A DNA stretch of 12,705 nt. Origin: Candidatus Aenigmatarchaeota archaeon. Lineage in GTDB: Archaea > EX4484-52 > B79-G9. The notes under the pieces were generated by a model, which was given only the letters and a program-made list of their open reading frames with translations, was not told where the DNA came from and searched no databases. This document shows, in pieces, positions 1 to 6,184 of the stretch (positions within the stretch are counted from its first letter, which is position 1; the number at the start of each line of letters is the position of its first letter). Location: assembly GCA_023139785.1 (NCBI GenBank), contig JAGLMX010000006.1:1-12705 (forward strand), read 5' to 3'. Position numbers and translations under genes: made by a program.

Positions 1-26
1 TCGTCATCTACAACGTCACAGTACAC

Positions 27-118
27 GATTTCATAAGATTGAAACCATATATAAATGTTCGCTGAAACCACAAAATAAGATTTCATTGTCTTGAAACCAA
101 TGTGAAACGTTTATAATA
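27..118 (+). promoter_or_regulatory. Promoter region with paired operator-like dyads
   Basis: Two 20-bp copies of the pattern GATTTCAT-N4-TTGAAACC lie at 27-46 and 79-98 and match at 16 of 20 positions. Each is an imperfect dyad, TTTCA-N6-TGAAA. Two more TGAAAC half-sites lie at 63-68 and 103-108. The copies are 52 bp apart, close to five helical turns, so a protein bound to both would sit on one face of the DNA. TATA-like boxes lie at 48-55 (TATATAAA, abutting the first dyad) and about 110-117 (TTTATAAT). The second is about 25 bp before the ATG at 139, which fits a leaderless transcript. I infer operator sites for a dimeric regulator, possibly the product of the gene they precede. Confidence 0.55.
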
Positions 119-138
119 TTGACGCCCCCACTATCCTT

Positions 139-723
139 ATGTCCCCCAGAGCCAAAAAATGGTTGCTGCCACTTTCTGGTTTGGCAGTAATGCTGTTTCT
201 GGTTATTTTTTTCTTCAATATCTCTGAAGTAAAGACTTTTGAAAAGCCGTCAAAAATCGACTCTAATTTTTCAGGCGCAAATAAAACAGAATTTCGATAT
301 GTTCACATCCCTCTTTTTTACAGGCTGATTTTGTCTCCTGCACTATTGATGATTGCAACGGTTTTAACAACATACTATTTCATATCCCGCAGGCTGGAGG
401 AACAACTGGAAAAGAACATGGCTTTAATACTAAAACTCATAAATAAAAATAATTCAATTCCAAAAACAAGCATCGAAAAAGTGGATCATAATACAATTCT
501 ACGATTTCTAAACGCAAGCGAAAGAAAAATTCTGGAAAAGCTCATTGAAAATAAAGGCACAACATTGCAATCAGAAATAAGCCGGATGCCCGGCATGAAT
601 AAATTGAAAACTCATCGCGCAATAAAAGACCTTGAGAGAAAAGGCATACTCAAAACAGAAAGCCATGGCAAGACAAATCTCATTATTTTGGACAATGATA
701 TCCGAAATACAATTATTGGCTAA
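139..723 (+). CDS. Membrane-anchored winged-helix transcriptional regulator
   Basis: This is a 194-residue protein with two predicted membrane segments, about residues 8-27 and 63-82. They enclose a short loop (28-62) with N-x-S/T sequons, probably outside the cell. A charged linker follows, then a C-terminal winged helix (about 125-190). In that domain LNASERKILEKLIENKG gives the first helix, the region around residues 150-168 (SRMPGMNKLKTHRAIKDLE) the recognition helix, and GILKTESHGKTNLIIL the wing. This layout, an MarR/IclR-like DNA-binding domain on the inner side of a membrane hairpin, is widespread in archaea. I infer that it senses an envelope state and binds DNA at the membrane. The ATG lies about 25 bp after a TATA-like box, so the mRNA is probably leaderless. 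The gene ends 7 bp before the convergent nnrD. Targets are unknown; the dyads upstream suggest autoregulation. Confidence 0.8.
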   Translation: MSPRAKKWLLPLSGLAVMLFLVIFFFNISEVKTFEKPSKIDSNFSGANKTEFRYVHIPLFYRLILSPALLMIATVLTTYYFISRRLEEQLEKNMALILKLINKNNSIPKTSIEKVDHNTILRFLNASERKILEKLIENKGTTLQSEISRMPGMNKLKTHRAIKDLERKGILKTESHGKTNLIILDNDIRNTIIG

Positions 724-730
724 TTGTCCA

Positions 731-1552
731 TCAGTACAAGCCCATTATTATTTTCGGTAATTCATTAATCACGTCAGAACCGACAAGCCCGTCACCGAAC
801 TTCTTTGCCGCAGCCTCGCCTGCAAGCCCCGTTATGTATGCGCCGGCGCACGCAGCCTCAAAAGAATCGGTTCCGCGCGCAAGAATCGCTGCGCAAACCC
901 CTGCAAGAACATCCCCTGTGCCGCCTGTTGTCATGTACGGTGTTCCTGTCTTGTTCGGATAAACATTTTTTCCATCACTAATAAAATCTACAGGACCTTT
1001 CGCAATTATTATTGCCCCTGTCTTTTTTGCAAGTTTTTTTGATGCATCTTTTCCGTGCTCTTCTCCAAGCAGCATCCGAAACTCACCCCTGTGCGGAGTC
1101 AAAACAAAATTACCATGCAACATCACATCCATAACCACATAAAGCGCGTCCGCGTCAATTACGCAAGGGATTTTTATTTTTGGCAAGATTTTCTTCACAA
1201 AAGCCATTGTCTTTTTCTCACGCCCAAGCCCGGGGCCGATAACAACTGCATCTGCATCCAAAACCAGCTCTTCTATTGCCTGTGCGTGCTTTTCAGAAAA
1301 AAAATCACCCTCAAAAGGCACTGTTATCATGTCAGGAGAAAATGATGCAACTGTGTCTGCCGCGCGCTCTGGCGCCGCAACAACTACAAGGTCAGCCCCG
1401 CTTCTAAGTGCAGCCATTGCAGAGAGCGCGGGCGCACCTGTAAACACTTTGCTGCCTCCGATAACAAGGACTTTGCCAAAGTCACGCTTTTTTGACGCAG
1501 GCTTTCTTTTCAGGTATATCCTTTTTACAAGAGTGTCAGGATTGAGTGCCAT
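731..1552 (-). CDS. nnrD: ADP/ATP-dependent NAD(P)H-hydrate dehydratase
   Basis: This is a 273-residue YjeF C-terminal-type protein of the ribokinase-like fold. The family repairs damaged NADH and NADPH by dehydrating the S-hydrate form using ADP or ATP (EC 4.2.1.136 or 4.2.1.93). Visible motifs in order are IGGSKVFTGAPALSA (31-45), GPGLGR (106-111), DADAL (133-137), TPHRGE (152-157), AKGPVDFISDG (184-194) and the nucleotide-binding TTGGTGDVLAG (208-218), which carries the conserved Asp214. The usual KFGDGLVGSDVI-type end follows. The length fits a stand-alone dehydratase. The N-terminal NnrE epimerase domain that is often fused to it is absent here. The gene is divergent from the phosphatase gene and probably transcribed from the AT-rich gap at 1553-1594. 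The ATG is the first residue of a normal N-terminus for this family. Confidence 0.93.
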   Translation of the reverse strand: MALNPDTLVKRIYLKRKPASKKRDFGKVLVIGGSKVFTGAPALSAMAALRSGADLVVVAAPERAADTVASFSPDMITVPFEGDFFSEKHAQAIEELVLDADAVVIGPGLGREKKTMAFVKKILPKIKIPCVIDADALYVVMDVMLHGNFVLTPHRGEFRMLLGEEHGKDASKKLAKKTGAIIIAKGPVDFISDGKNVYPNKTGTPYMTTGGTGDVLAGVCAAILARGTDSFEAACAGAYITGLAGEAAAKKFGDGLVGSDVINELPKIIMGLY

Positions 1553-1594
1553 ATATATTATTTATACAATGCTAAATTAATATTCTTGAGAAAC
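1553..1594. promoter_or_regulatory. Divergent AT-rich promoter region
   Basis: This 42-bp gap separates two divergent genes. For the plus strand, TTTATA at 1561-1566 lies about 30 bp before the ATG at 1595. For the minus strand, TTAATTTA (read from 1580 to 1573) lies about 24 bp before the nnrD ATG. Both spacings fit leaderless or near-leaderless archaeal transcripts. The boxes nearly abut, so the two promoters probably compete for TBP. No Shine-Dalgarno sequence is seen for either gene. Confidence 0.5.
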
Positions 1595-2392
1595 ATGCAA
1601 AAAACCCAAAATATAATTTTCAGCGACCTTGACGGGACACTTATAGACCACAGCACTTATTCATACAAAGCTGCCCTTGATGCAGTAAGCCTGCTGAAAA
1701 AGAAAAAAATTCCGCTAATATTTTGCACCAGCAAGACGCGCGCTGAAATCGAGAAATACCGCAAAGAGCTTGGCATAAAAGATCCTTTTATTTCCGAGAA
1801 TGGCGGCGCAATATTTGTGCCTAAAAAGTATTTTGATTTTGGGTTCGACTTTGACAGGGAAACAAAAGAATATAAAATAATTGAGCTTGGAACGCCCATA
1901 AAAAGGCTTCTGAAAGCCATTGCAAAAACAAAGGAAAAAGGATATGATGTCACAACATTTTCAGCCATGTCTGTTAAGCAGCTTTCAAAAGACTGCTGCC
2001 TGAAACACGACGACGCAAAAAAAGCAAAAATGCGCGAGTATGACGAGGCATTTAAAATCAACAACGAAAAAGATGAACCAAAAATCAATGAATTAATAAA
2101 AAAACATGGATTTCATTTCACAAAAGGCGGCAGGTACTGCCACATAACAGGCAACAACGACAAAGGAAAAGCAGTAAAAATCCTTACAAGCCTTTTCAAA
2201 AGGAAATACCATAAAATAAAGACAATCGGCCTTGGTGACGGACAAAATGACATACCAATGTTAAAGGAAGTTGATGTTGCTGTAATTGTAAAAAACTCTG
2301 CAAACCCCAAACTTAAAGTGAATTTTGAAGTAATAAGAACAAAAGAAGAAGGTCCTCGTGGATGGAACAATACTGTAAAAAAACTAGTCTAG
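1595..2392 (+). CDS. mpgP: Mannosyl-3-phosphoglycerate phosphatase (HAD family)
   Basis: This is a HAD-superfamily (type IIB cap) phosphatase of about 265 residues. The family dephosphorylates mannosyl-3-phosphoglycerate to mannosylglycerate (EC 3.1.3.70), a compatible solute. All four HAD motifs are visible: FSDLDGTL (motif I, nucleophile Asp11 and Asp13), IFCTSKTR (motif II), NNDKGKAV (motif III Lys at about 190) and GLGDGQNDIPML (motif IV, Asp215 and Asp219). The C-terminal EEGPRGWNNTV is typical of this phosphatase subgroup. An in-frame TTG at 1586 would add three residues. I prefer the ATG at 1595 because it fits the promoter spacing and gives a standard N-terminus. The partner synthase, mpgS, is not in this window. 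Glucosyl-3-phosphoglycerate or another sugar phosphate remains a possible substrate. Confidence 0.88.
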   Translation: MQKTQNIIFSDLDGTLIDHSTYSYKAALDAVSLLKKKKIPLIFCTSKTRAEIEKYRKELGIKDPFISENGGAIFVPKKYFDFGFDFDRETKEYKIIELGTPIKRLLKAIAKTKEKGYDVTTFSAMSVKQLSKDCCLKHDDAKKAKMREYDEAFKINNEKDEPKINELIKKHGFHFTKGGRYCHITGNNDKGKAVKILTSLFKRKYHKIKTIGLGDGQNDIPMLKEVDVAVIVKNSANPKLKVNFEVIRTKEEGPRGWNNTVKKLV

Positions 2393-3585
2393 ATAAAACT
2401 TTTTTCTTTAAGCATATGATACGCAAGTATAAACTCCGCATGTCCCCAAGTCAAAGGCACAACCCAGTAAGCAAGGTCTTCTTTCCTGTATTCTTTTGAG
2501 CGCATGACTCGTTCTGCTTCTTCCTTGCGCCCACTGCCATAATATCTCCCGACATTCTTCGCCTCTTCCTGCCATGTTAAAAAATTCTTTTTTGTTGCAA
2601 CATGCTCGGGAATGAGGCCATCCCTGTGATGCCTTATGAACCACTCAAAGTATTTTTTTGCGTGCTTTTCCCTGCCTGCATCAAGATAGTATTGCGCCAT
2701 CCATGCAGTGTACATGCTGTAGGGCCCGTAGCCTCCATTGTTTCTGCCCGGCCTGCCGTGCTTTCTCATGTGCCTGCGTATTCCGCCAAGTTTTTTGTCA
2801 TAAAGCTCTTTCTCAACATAATCTGCTGTTTTTCGGACAATCATGTCATCCGTAGGCAAAAGGCCAAGAACATACATGCCAAGTTCAGATATGTCGGCAT
2901 CATATATTTTGTTCATGTTCGTCAACTTGATAAAGTGCCCGTTGCGAACCATTTTCTTCATAATGGATTCTCTTAGCTCCTTTTCAATCAAAGCCCAGTG
3001 GCGCGCATCCTTCTTTTGTAACAGAATTCCTGCCATCTTGCGGCTTGCACTGAATCCTGCAAGTGCAGAGACATTTGCCCATATCTCGAAACCGGCCTCC
3101 ATAGGCGGCCACTCATGGATTGAGTTCATTGAATACACGAGCCGCTCTTCCTTGATGTAGTGCTCTTCCAGAAAGCGCGTGCCAAGATATATTTTTTTCC
3201 AGTTCTTTTTGAGGAATGCAGTGTCTTTTGTGCAATCATAATACCTTTTTGCCATATAAAGCACAAGGCCATTGCAGTCAACCTGTGACGGTCGGTAGCT
3301 TGCAGGCCGCCCGTCCTTTGTATAGCGCTGGTGCCATTCACCGATTTCACCGGAAAGCCCGAAAACAAATGAAAGTGTCTTTTCTACTTTTCGGTATTGT
3401 TTTAATTCAAGAAGCGTACGAAGTATCAGCATTGTGTCACGCGGGTACATGTATGGATATCGGGCATTGGGTGGGCTTGCAAGAATTGCGCCGTTCGGCA
3501 TTGTCACAGAATCAATAACCTCTATGCTCTTTTGGTATATTGTTCGAAGTTCATTTTTCTCGCTTTCGCTGAACATAAACTTCAT
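2389..3585 (-). CDS. GH15-like alpha/alpha-barrel glycoside hydrolase
   Basis: This is a 398-residue protein resembling the catalytic (alpha/alpha)6 barrel of glycoside hydrolase family 15 (glucoamylase, glucodextranase, archaeal trehalase). Diagnostic parts are RYPYMYPRDT (42-51, substrate-site loop), SYRPSQVDCNGL (96-107), an acidic HEWPPMEAGFEIWANVSAL segment (157-175) where the general acid should lie, GLIPEH (323-328) with candidate base Glu327, and the family-typical PLTWGHAEFI (377-386). It has no signal peptide and no N-terminal beta-sandwich domain, so it is probably a cytoplasmic, catalytic-domain-only enzyme. Exact substrate is unknown. The general-acid loop is not a clean match to the classical WEE pattern. 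The gene is tail-to-tail with mpgP and overlaps it by 4 bp. A TATA-like box at 3600-3606 would place transcription start near 3578, so the second ATG (3576) may be the true start, shortening the protein by three residues. Confidence 0.82.
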   Translation of the reverse strand: MKFMFSESEKNELRTIYQKSIEVIDSVTMPNGAILASPPNARYPYMYPRDTMLILRTLLELKQYRKVEKTLSFVFGLSGEIGEWHQRYTKDGRPASYRPSQVDCNGLVLYMAKRYYDCTKDTAFLKKNWKKIYLGTRFLEEHYIKEERLVYSMNSIHEWPPMEAGFEIWANVSALAGFSASRKMAGILLQKKDARHWALIEKELRESIMKKMVRNGHFIKLTNMNKIYDADISELGMYVLGLLPTDDMIVRKTADYVEKELYDKKLGGIRRHMRKHGRPGRNNGGYGPYSMYTAWMAQYYLDAGREKHAKKYFEWFIRHHRDGLIPEHVATKKNFLTWQEEAKNVGRYYGSGRKEEAERVMRSKEYRKEDLAYWVVPLTWGHAEFILAYHMLKEKSFI

Positions 3586-3693
3586 TAGTGTTTATGCAGT
3601 ATATAACTATGTCTGGCATCGACTCGCACCAGAATACGATAATAAACAACAAAACCCCCTTTATAAAATTTAAAGTCAAAATAAACTTGGATT
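3586..3693. promoter_or_regulatory. Divergent promoter region (GH15-like gene / lemA)
   Basis: This 108-bp gap holds a promoter for each flanking gene. On the plus strand TTTATAAA at 3660-3667 is a strong TATA box about 30 bp before the lemA ATG, implying a leader of only a few bases. On the minus strand TTATATA at 3606-3600 serves the GH15-like gene. No hairpin, repeat or small ORF stands out between them. Confidence 0.55.
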
Positions 3694-4239
3694 ATGGTAT
3701 ACGAATACATCGTTCTTGGAGTTGCAGTTCTTGTATTAGTTTATTACATAAACCGTGTAATCGTCCTTTCAAACCGCGTGAAAAACGCATGGGCGCAAAT
3801 TGACGTCCAGCTGAAAAAGCGCGCTGACCTTGTGCCAAACCTTATCAGCACAGTTAAGGGCTATGCAAAACACGAAAAAGGGATAATGACCGCAGTTACA
3901 GAAGCAAGAAAGGCAATGATGGGCGCAGAAACAGTACACGACAAAGCAGAAGCAGACAATGCCCTCGCGTCTGCACTAAAAAGCATCCTTGCAATCGCAG
4001 AGAACTACCCTCAACTCAAGGCAAACGAGAATTTCAGGCTTTTGCAAGAGCAGCTTGACGGCATAGAAAGCAAGATAGCATACTCACGGCAGTTCTACAA
4101 TGATTCAGTTCTTGAATATAACAACTACGTCTCAACAATACCCGGCATAATATTTGCACGAATAATGGGCAAGAAAGAAAATGATTATTTCCAAATTGAG
4201 GAAAAAGAGCGTACCGCACCCAAGGTGACTTTCGACTAA
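3694..4239 (+). CDS. lemA: LemA family membrane protein
   Basis: This is a 181-residue LemA family protein. One N-terminal membrane helix (about residues 4-20) is followed by a short positively charged stretch and the LemA helical bundle. Signature segments are NRVKNAWAQIDVQLKKRADLVPNL, split here as NRVKNAWAQI (27-36) and KKRADLVPNL (41-50), then TVKGYAKHE (53-61). Later come ENYPQLKANENFRLLQ (103-118) and GIESKIAYSRQFYNDSV (123-139). The fold is four long helices. The biochemical role of LemA is not established. It is commonly found beside HtpX or TPM-domain genes and is thought to act in envelope stress or as a membrane-associated scaffold. Here htpX begins 40 bp downstream on the same strand, so the two are probably co-transcribed from the TATA box at 3660-3667. 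Confidence 0.92.
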   Translation: MVYEYIVLGVAVLVLVYYINRVIVLSNRVKNAWAQIDVQLKKRADLVPNLISTVKGYAKHEKGIMTAVTEARKAMMGAETVHDKAEADNALASALKSILAIAENYPQLKANENFRLLQEQLDGIESKIAYSRQFYNDSVLEYNNYVSTIPGIIFARIMGKKENDYFQIEEKERTAPKVTFD

Positions 4240-4279
4240 TATTTCTATAGTTGCATATCAAGCAAAATCTGATGATATT

Positions 4280-5197
4280 ATGAGCACTACCGCTACTACA
4301 AGCACAAAACATGTAAATTTTTTTGACCAGATGTCAAAAAACAAGCGCGACTCCGTAATACTTATCTTCCTGATACTTGGTGTCTTATACTCATTCGTCT
4401 ACATCATTGCACAGGTTTACAACCCGGGCCTCACTTTCGTACTTCTGTCATTTTCAATAATAATCACTTTGATGCACACCACAATGTCTTATTATAAGGG
4501 CGCAGACATCGTCCTGAAAAGCACAAAAGCAATTCCTGCTGACCCGAAAAAATACCTGCATTATCACAATGTTGCCGAAGGGCTTGCAATTGCCGCCGGA
4601 ATACCAAAGCCAAAACTCTACATACTCCCGTCCCCTGAAATAAACGCGTTCGCATCCGGGCGCGACCCAAAGCACGCAGTAATCGCAGTGACAGAAGGCG
4701 CACTTCAAAAACTCGACAGGCAGGAACTTGAGGGCGTCATTGCGCACGAGATGTCGCACATAGGAAACTATGACATACGCTTCTCTATGCTTGTGGCTGT
4801 TTTTGTCGGTCTTGTCGCAATACTCAGCGAGATGTTCATGTACTCAATGTGGTTTGGCGGAGGAAACCGAAACAACGACAGGCAGGGAGGTGGCCTCCTG
4901 ATTGTTGCAGGCATACTTCTTGCAATTGTAGCACCTATTGCTGTGCGCATGGTCCAGCTTGCAATCTCGCGCAAGCGCGAGTTTCTTGCCGATGCCACCG
5001 GAGCAAAATTAACACGCCATCCCGAAGGCCTTGCATCAGCTCTTGAAAAAATAAAGAAATACAATGAGGGCAATATGAAAGTAAGTGAAGCAGTATCGCA
5101 CATGTTTTTGTCAGACCCTAAAAAAAGCTTTATGGACAATATCTTTGCAACACACCCTCCTGTTGACGAGCGCATACGCCTGCTTAAGGCAATGTAA
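4280..5197 (+). CDS. htpX: HtpX-type membrane zinc metalloprotease (M48)
   Basis: This is a 305-residue M48 family integral-membrane protease that degrades misfolded membrane proteins. Two N-terminal membrane helices (about 24-46 and 50-68) precede the protease domain. The zinc site AHEMSH (155-160) supplies His156, Glu157 and His160, and Glu234 in RKREFLADATGAKLT is the third ligand. The conserved INAFASGRDP loop (121-130) and the terminal ATHPPVDERIRLL are also present. Two further hydrophobic segments lie at about 168-190 and 205-229, with a glycine- and asparagine-rich loop between them. All catalytic residues are intact. It follows lemA by 40 bp; that gap has only a weak TGAT motif before the ATG. 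The gene abuts the convergent gene at 5198 with no space for a terminator. Confidence 0.94.
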   Translation: MSTTATTSTKHVNFFDQMSKNKRDSVILIFLILGVLYSFVYIIAQVYNPGLTFVLLSFSIIITLMHTTMSYYKGADIVLKSTKAIPADPKKYLHYHNVAEGLAIAAGIPKPKLYILPSPEINAFASGRDPKHAVIAVTEGALQKLDRQELEGVIAHEMSHIGNYDIRFSMLVAVFVGLVAILSEMFMYSMWFGGGNRNNDRQGGGLLIVAGILLAIVAPIAVRMVQLAISRKREFLADATGAKLTRHPEGLASALEKIKKYNEGNMKVSEAVSHMFLSDPKKSFMDNIFATHPPVDERIRLLKAM

Positions 5198-5785
5198 TCA
5201 TCCGTATTCAATATGCTGAAGTGTTTCCATGCCTTCGCGCTTCACAAGCCGCATTTGATACATAAAAAATGCCTTTCTCGTAGTATTAAAACAAATATTT
5301 TCCTGCCAACCCGCATCATACGTCAGGTTAACAAGAAAATAGTTTGAGCTTTCCGGAAAATAGATTGTTGTTATGTTTCCGTCCACAAGATCAAAAGAAG
5401 GAACTGATGATGAGCCCACAGAAAAAGATATATCTTCGACATCCTGCTGAAAGAAATTTATAATGCTCACGTTTATGAACCCATCGTATGGTATGCCCAG
5501 AACAATAAATCCGCTTAGGTTCAGTGCACGCGAGTGTGCAAAGTTTTGAATCATATGTTTCCAGTCAATAAGGTGCGCCTCTACATACGGTGTTGAAGTA
5601 TCTTCCATAACAATTTCTGAAAGAGCCGAGCGCGTAGAGTCCTTTATGTTTTCAAAAACAAAATCACGCGCAATTGTGTCCGAGCCTATGCTTATCTGTG
5701 TGCGGCTCATAACTGCATATGAAAGAAATATAATGAGAAAAAATCCCCCGATAAGAAACCACTGGCCTTTTCGTTTTCTGCCCAT
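5198..5785 (-). CDS. Prepilin-like surface protein with KGQ signal motif
   Basis: I do not recognise a named family for the body of this 195-residue protein. The N-terminus, MGRKRKGQWFLIGGFFLII, has a basic stretch, then G|Q, then a hydrophobic helix (about 9-26). This is the class III (prepilin-type) signal pattern cut by archaeal prepilin peptidases before the Gln. The usual Glu at mature position 5 is missing (Ile instead), as in some minor pilins. The remainder, about 170 residues, is predicted outside the cell. It has five N-x-S/T sequons (NLS, NVS, NIT, NLT, NTT), which suits glycosylation, and beta-rich hydrophobic stretches. The start is 4 bp after the stop of the upstream gene, and a GGAG lies 11 bases before the ATG, so the two form one operon. 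It could instead be a simple single-pass anchored protein. Confidence 0.7.
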   Translation of the reverse strand: MGRKRKGQWFLIGGFFLIIFLSYAVMSRTQISIGSDTIARDFVFENIKDSTRSALSEIVMEDTSTPYVEAHLIDWKHMIQNFAHSRALNLSGFIVLGIPYDGFINVSIINFFQQDVEDISFSVGSSSVPSFDLVDGNITTIYFPESSNYFLVNLTYDAGWQENICFNTTRKAFFMYQMRLVKREGMETLQHIEYG

Positions 5786-5789
5786 GCAC

Positions 5790-6095
5790 TCACTTTCTCC
5801 AGAAATGAACCAGAATTTCTGCCGGGCTAAATACCGGAGCCACTAAAAGAAACGATAACTTCTTTGACAAAACAAGGCCCAGATTAAGCATATATGTTGC
5901 CCCTGCTGAAGCCCCGCCAACAGAGCCAAAAGACATCTCTACCAGCTTGAACTCTGCCCCGCTTGCGTCCCCGGATGTGCTAACGACATCCCCGGAAATC
6001 CTGTAAATACTTCCGGCTGTCTCAAATGCAAAAGCTGAAGAAGCTGTTAGTAAGCACAGGATTACCGTAATTGAAAACAGCTTTGAATAAATCAT
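5790..6095 (-). CDS. Small Sec-secreted protein, unknown function
   Basis: I do not recognise the family. From the ATG at 6095 the product is 101 residues, with a clear Sec signal peptide (MIYSKLFSITVILCLLTASS) and a likely cut after AFA at residue 23. The mature part has the pattern SIYRISGDVVSTSGDASGAEF followed by GASAGATYMLNLGL when read in two pieces (28-48, 61-74). This Gly/Ser-rich, SxxYxL-type alternation resembles beta-hairpin segments in other secreted proteins. The C-terminus (about 78-93) is hydrophobic and could anchor the protein. An in-frame start at 6152 would add 19 residues. I chose 6095 because a TATA box (ATTTATAC, 6123-6116 on the minus strand) lies about 24 bp upstream and because it gives a clean signal peptide. 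It is co-transcribed with the prepilin-like gene 4 bp downstream. Confidence 0.65.
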   Translation of the reverse strand: MIYSKLFSITVILCLLTASSAFAFETAGSIYRISGDVVSTSGDASGAEFKLVEMSFGSVGGASAGATYMLNLGLVLSKKLSFLLVAPVFSPAEILVHFWRK

Positions 6096-6115
6096 GAATA
6101 TAATGACATTCCGGA

Positions 6116-6123
6116 GTATAAAT
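6116..6123 (-). promoter_or_regulatory. TATA box of the secreted-protein operon
   Basis: ATTTATAC on the minus strand is centred about 24 bp before the ATG at 6095. The spacing predicts transcription starting at or next to the start codon and separates this two-gene unit from rqcH upstream. Confidence 0.5.
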
Positions 6124-6156
6124 CTATTCTTCACAGCACTGGCGGCACGCAATAAG

Positions 6157-6163
6157 AAAAAAA
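6157..6163 (-). terminator. T-rich putative terminator of rqcH
   Basis: Seven Ts in a row on the minus strand, followed by another T-rich stretch, lie 22 bp after the rqcH stop codon. Archaeal RNA polymerase stops at such T tracts without a hairpin, and none is evident here. The tract sits between rqcH and the TATA box of the next unit, the expected place for a stop. Confidence 0.35.
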
Positions 6164-6184
6164 CTTTCAGGAATTCGAACGAAC

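Noticed and set aside
39..109. TGAAAC motifs resembling the end of archaeal CRISPR repeats
   Set aside because: Only short motifs recur, at spacings of 23, 29 and 11 bp, with no full repeat of 24-37 bp and no uniform spacers. The dyad symmetry and TATA boxes fit a promoter better.
1586..1594. TTG start for the phosphatase gene
   Set aside because: It adds only three residues and an ATG at 1595 matches the promoter spacing and the usual N-terminus.
6096..6152. 19-residue N-terminal extension of the small secreted protein
   Set aside because: It would bury the signal peptide behind a basic extension and cover the likely TATA box at 6116-6123.
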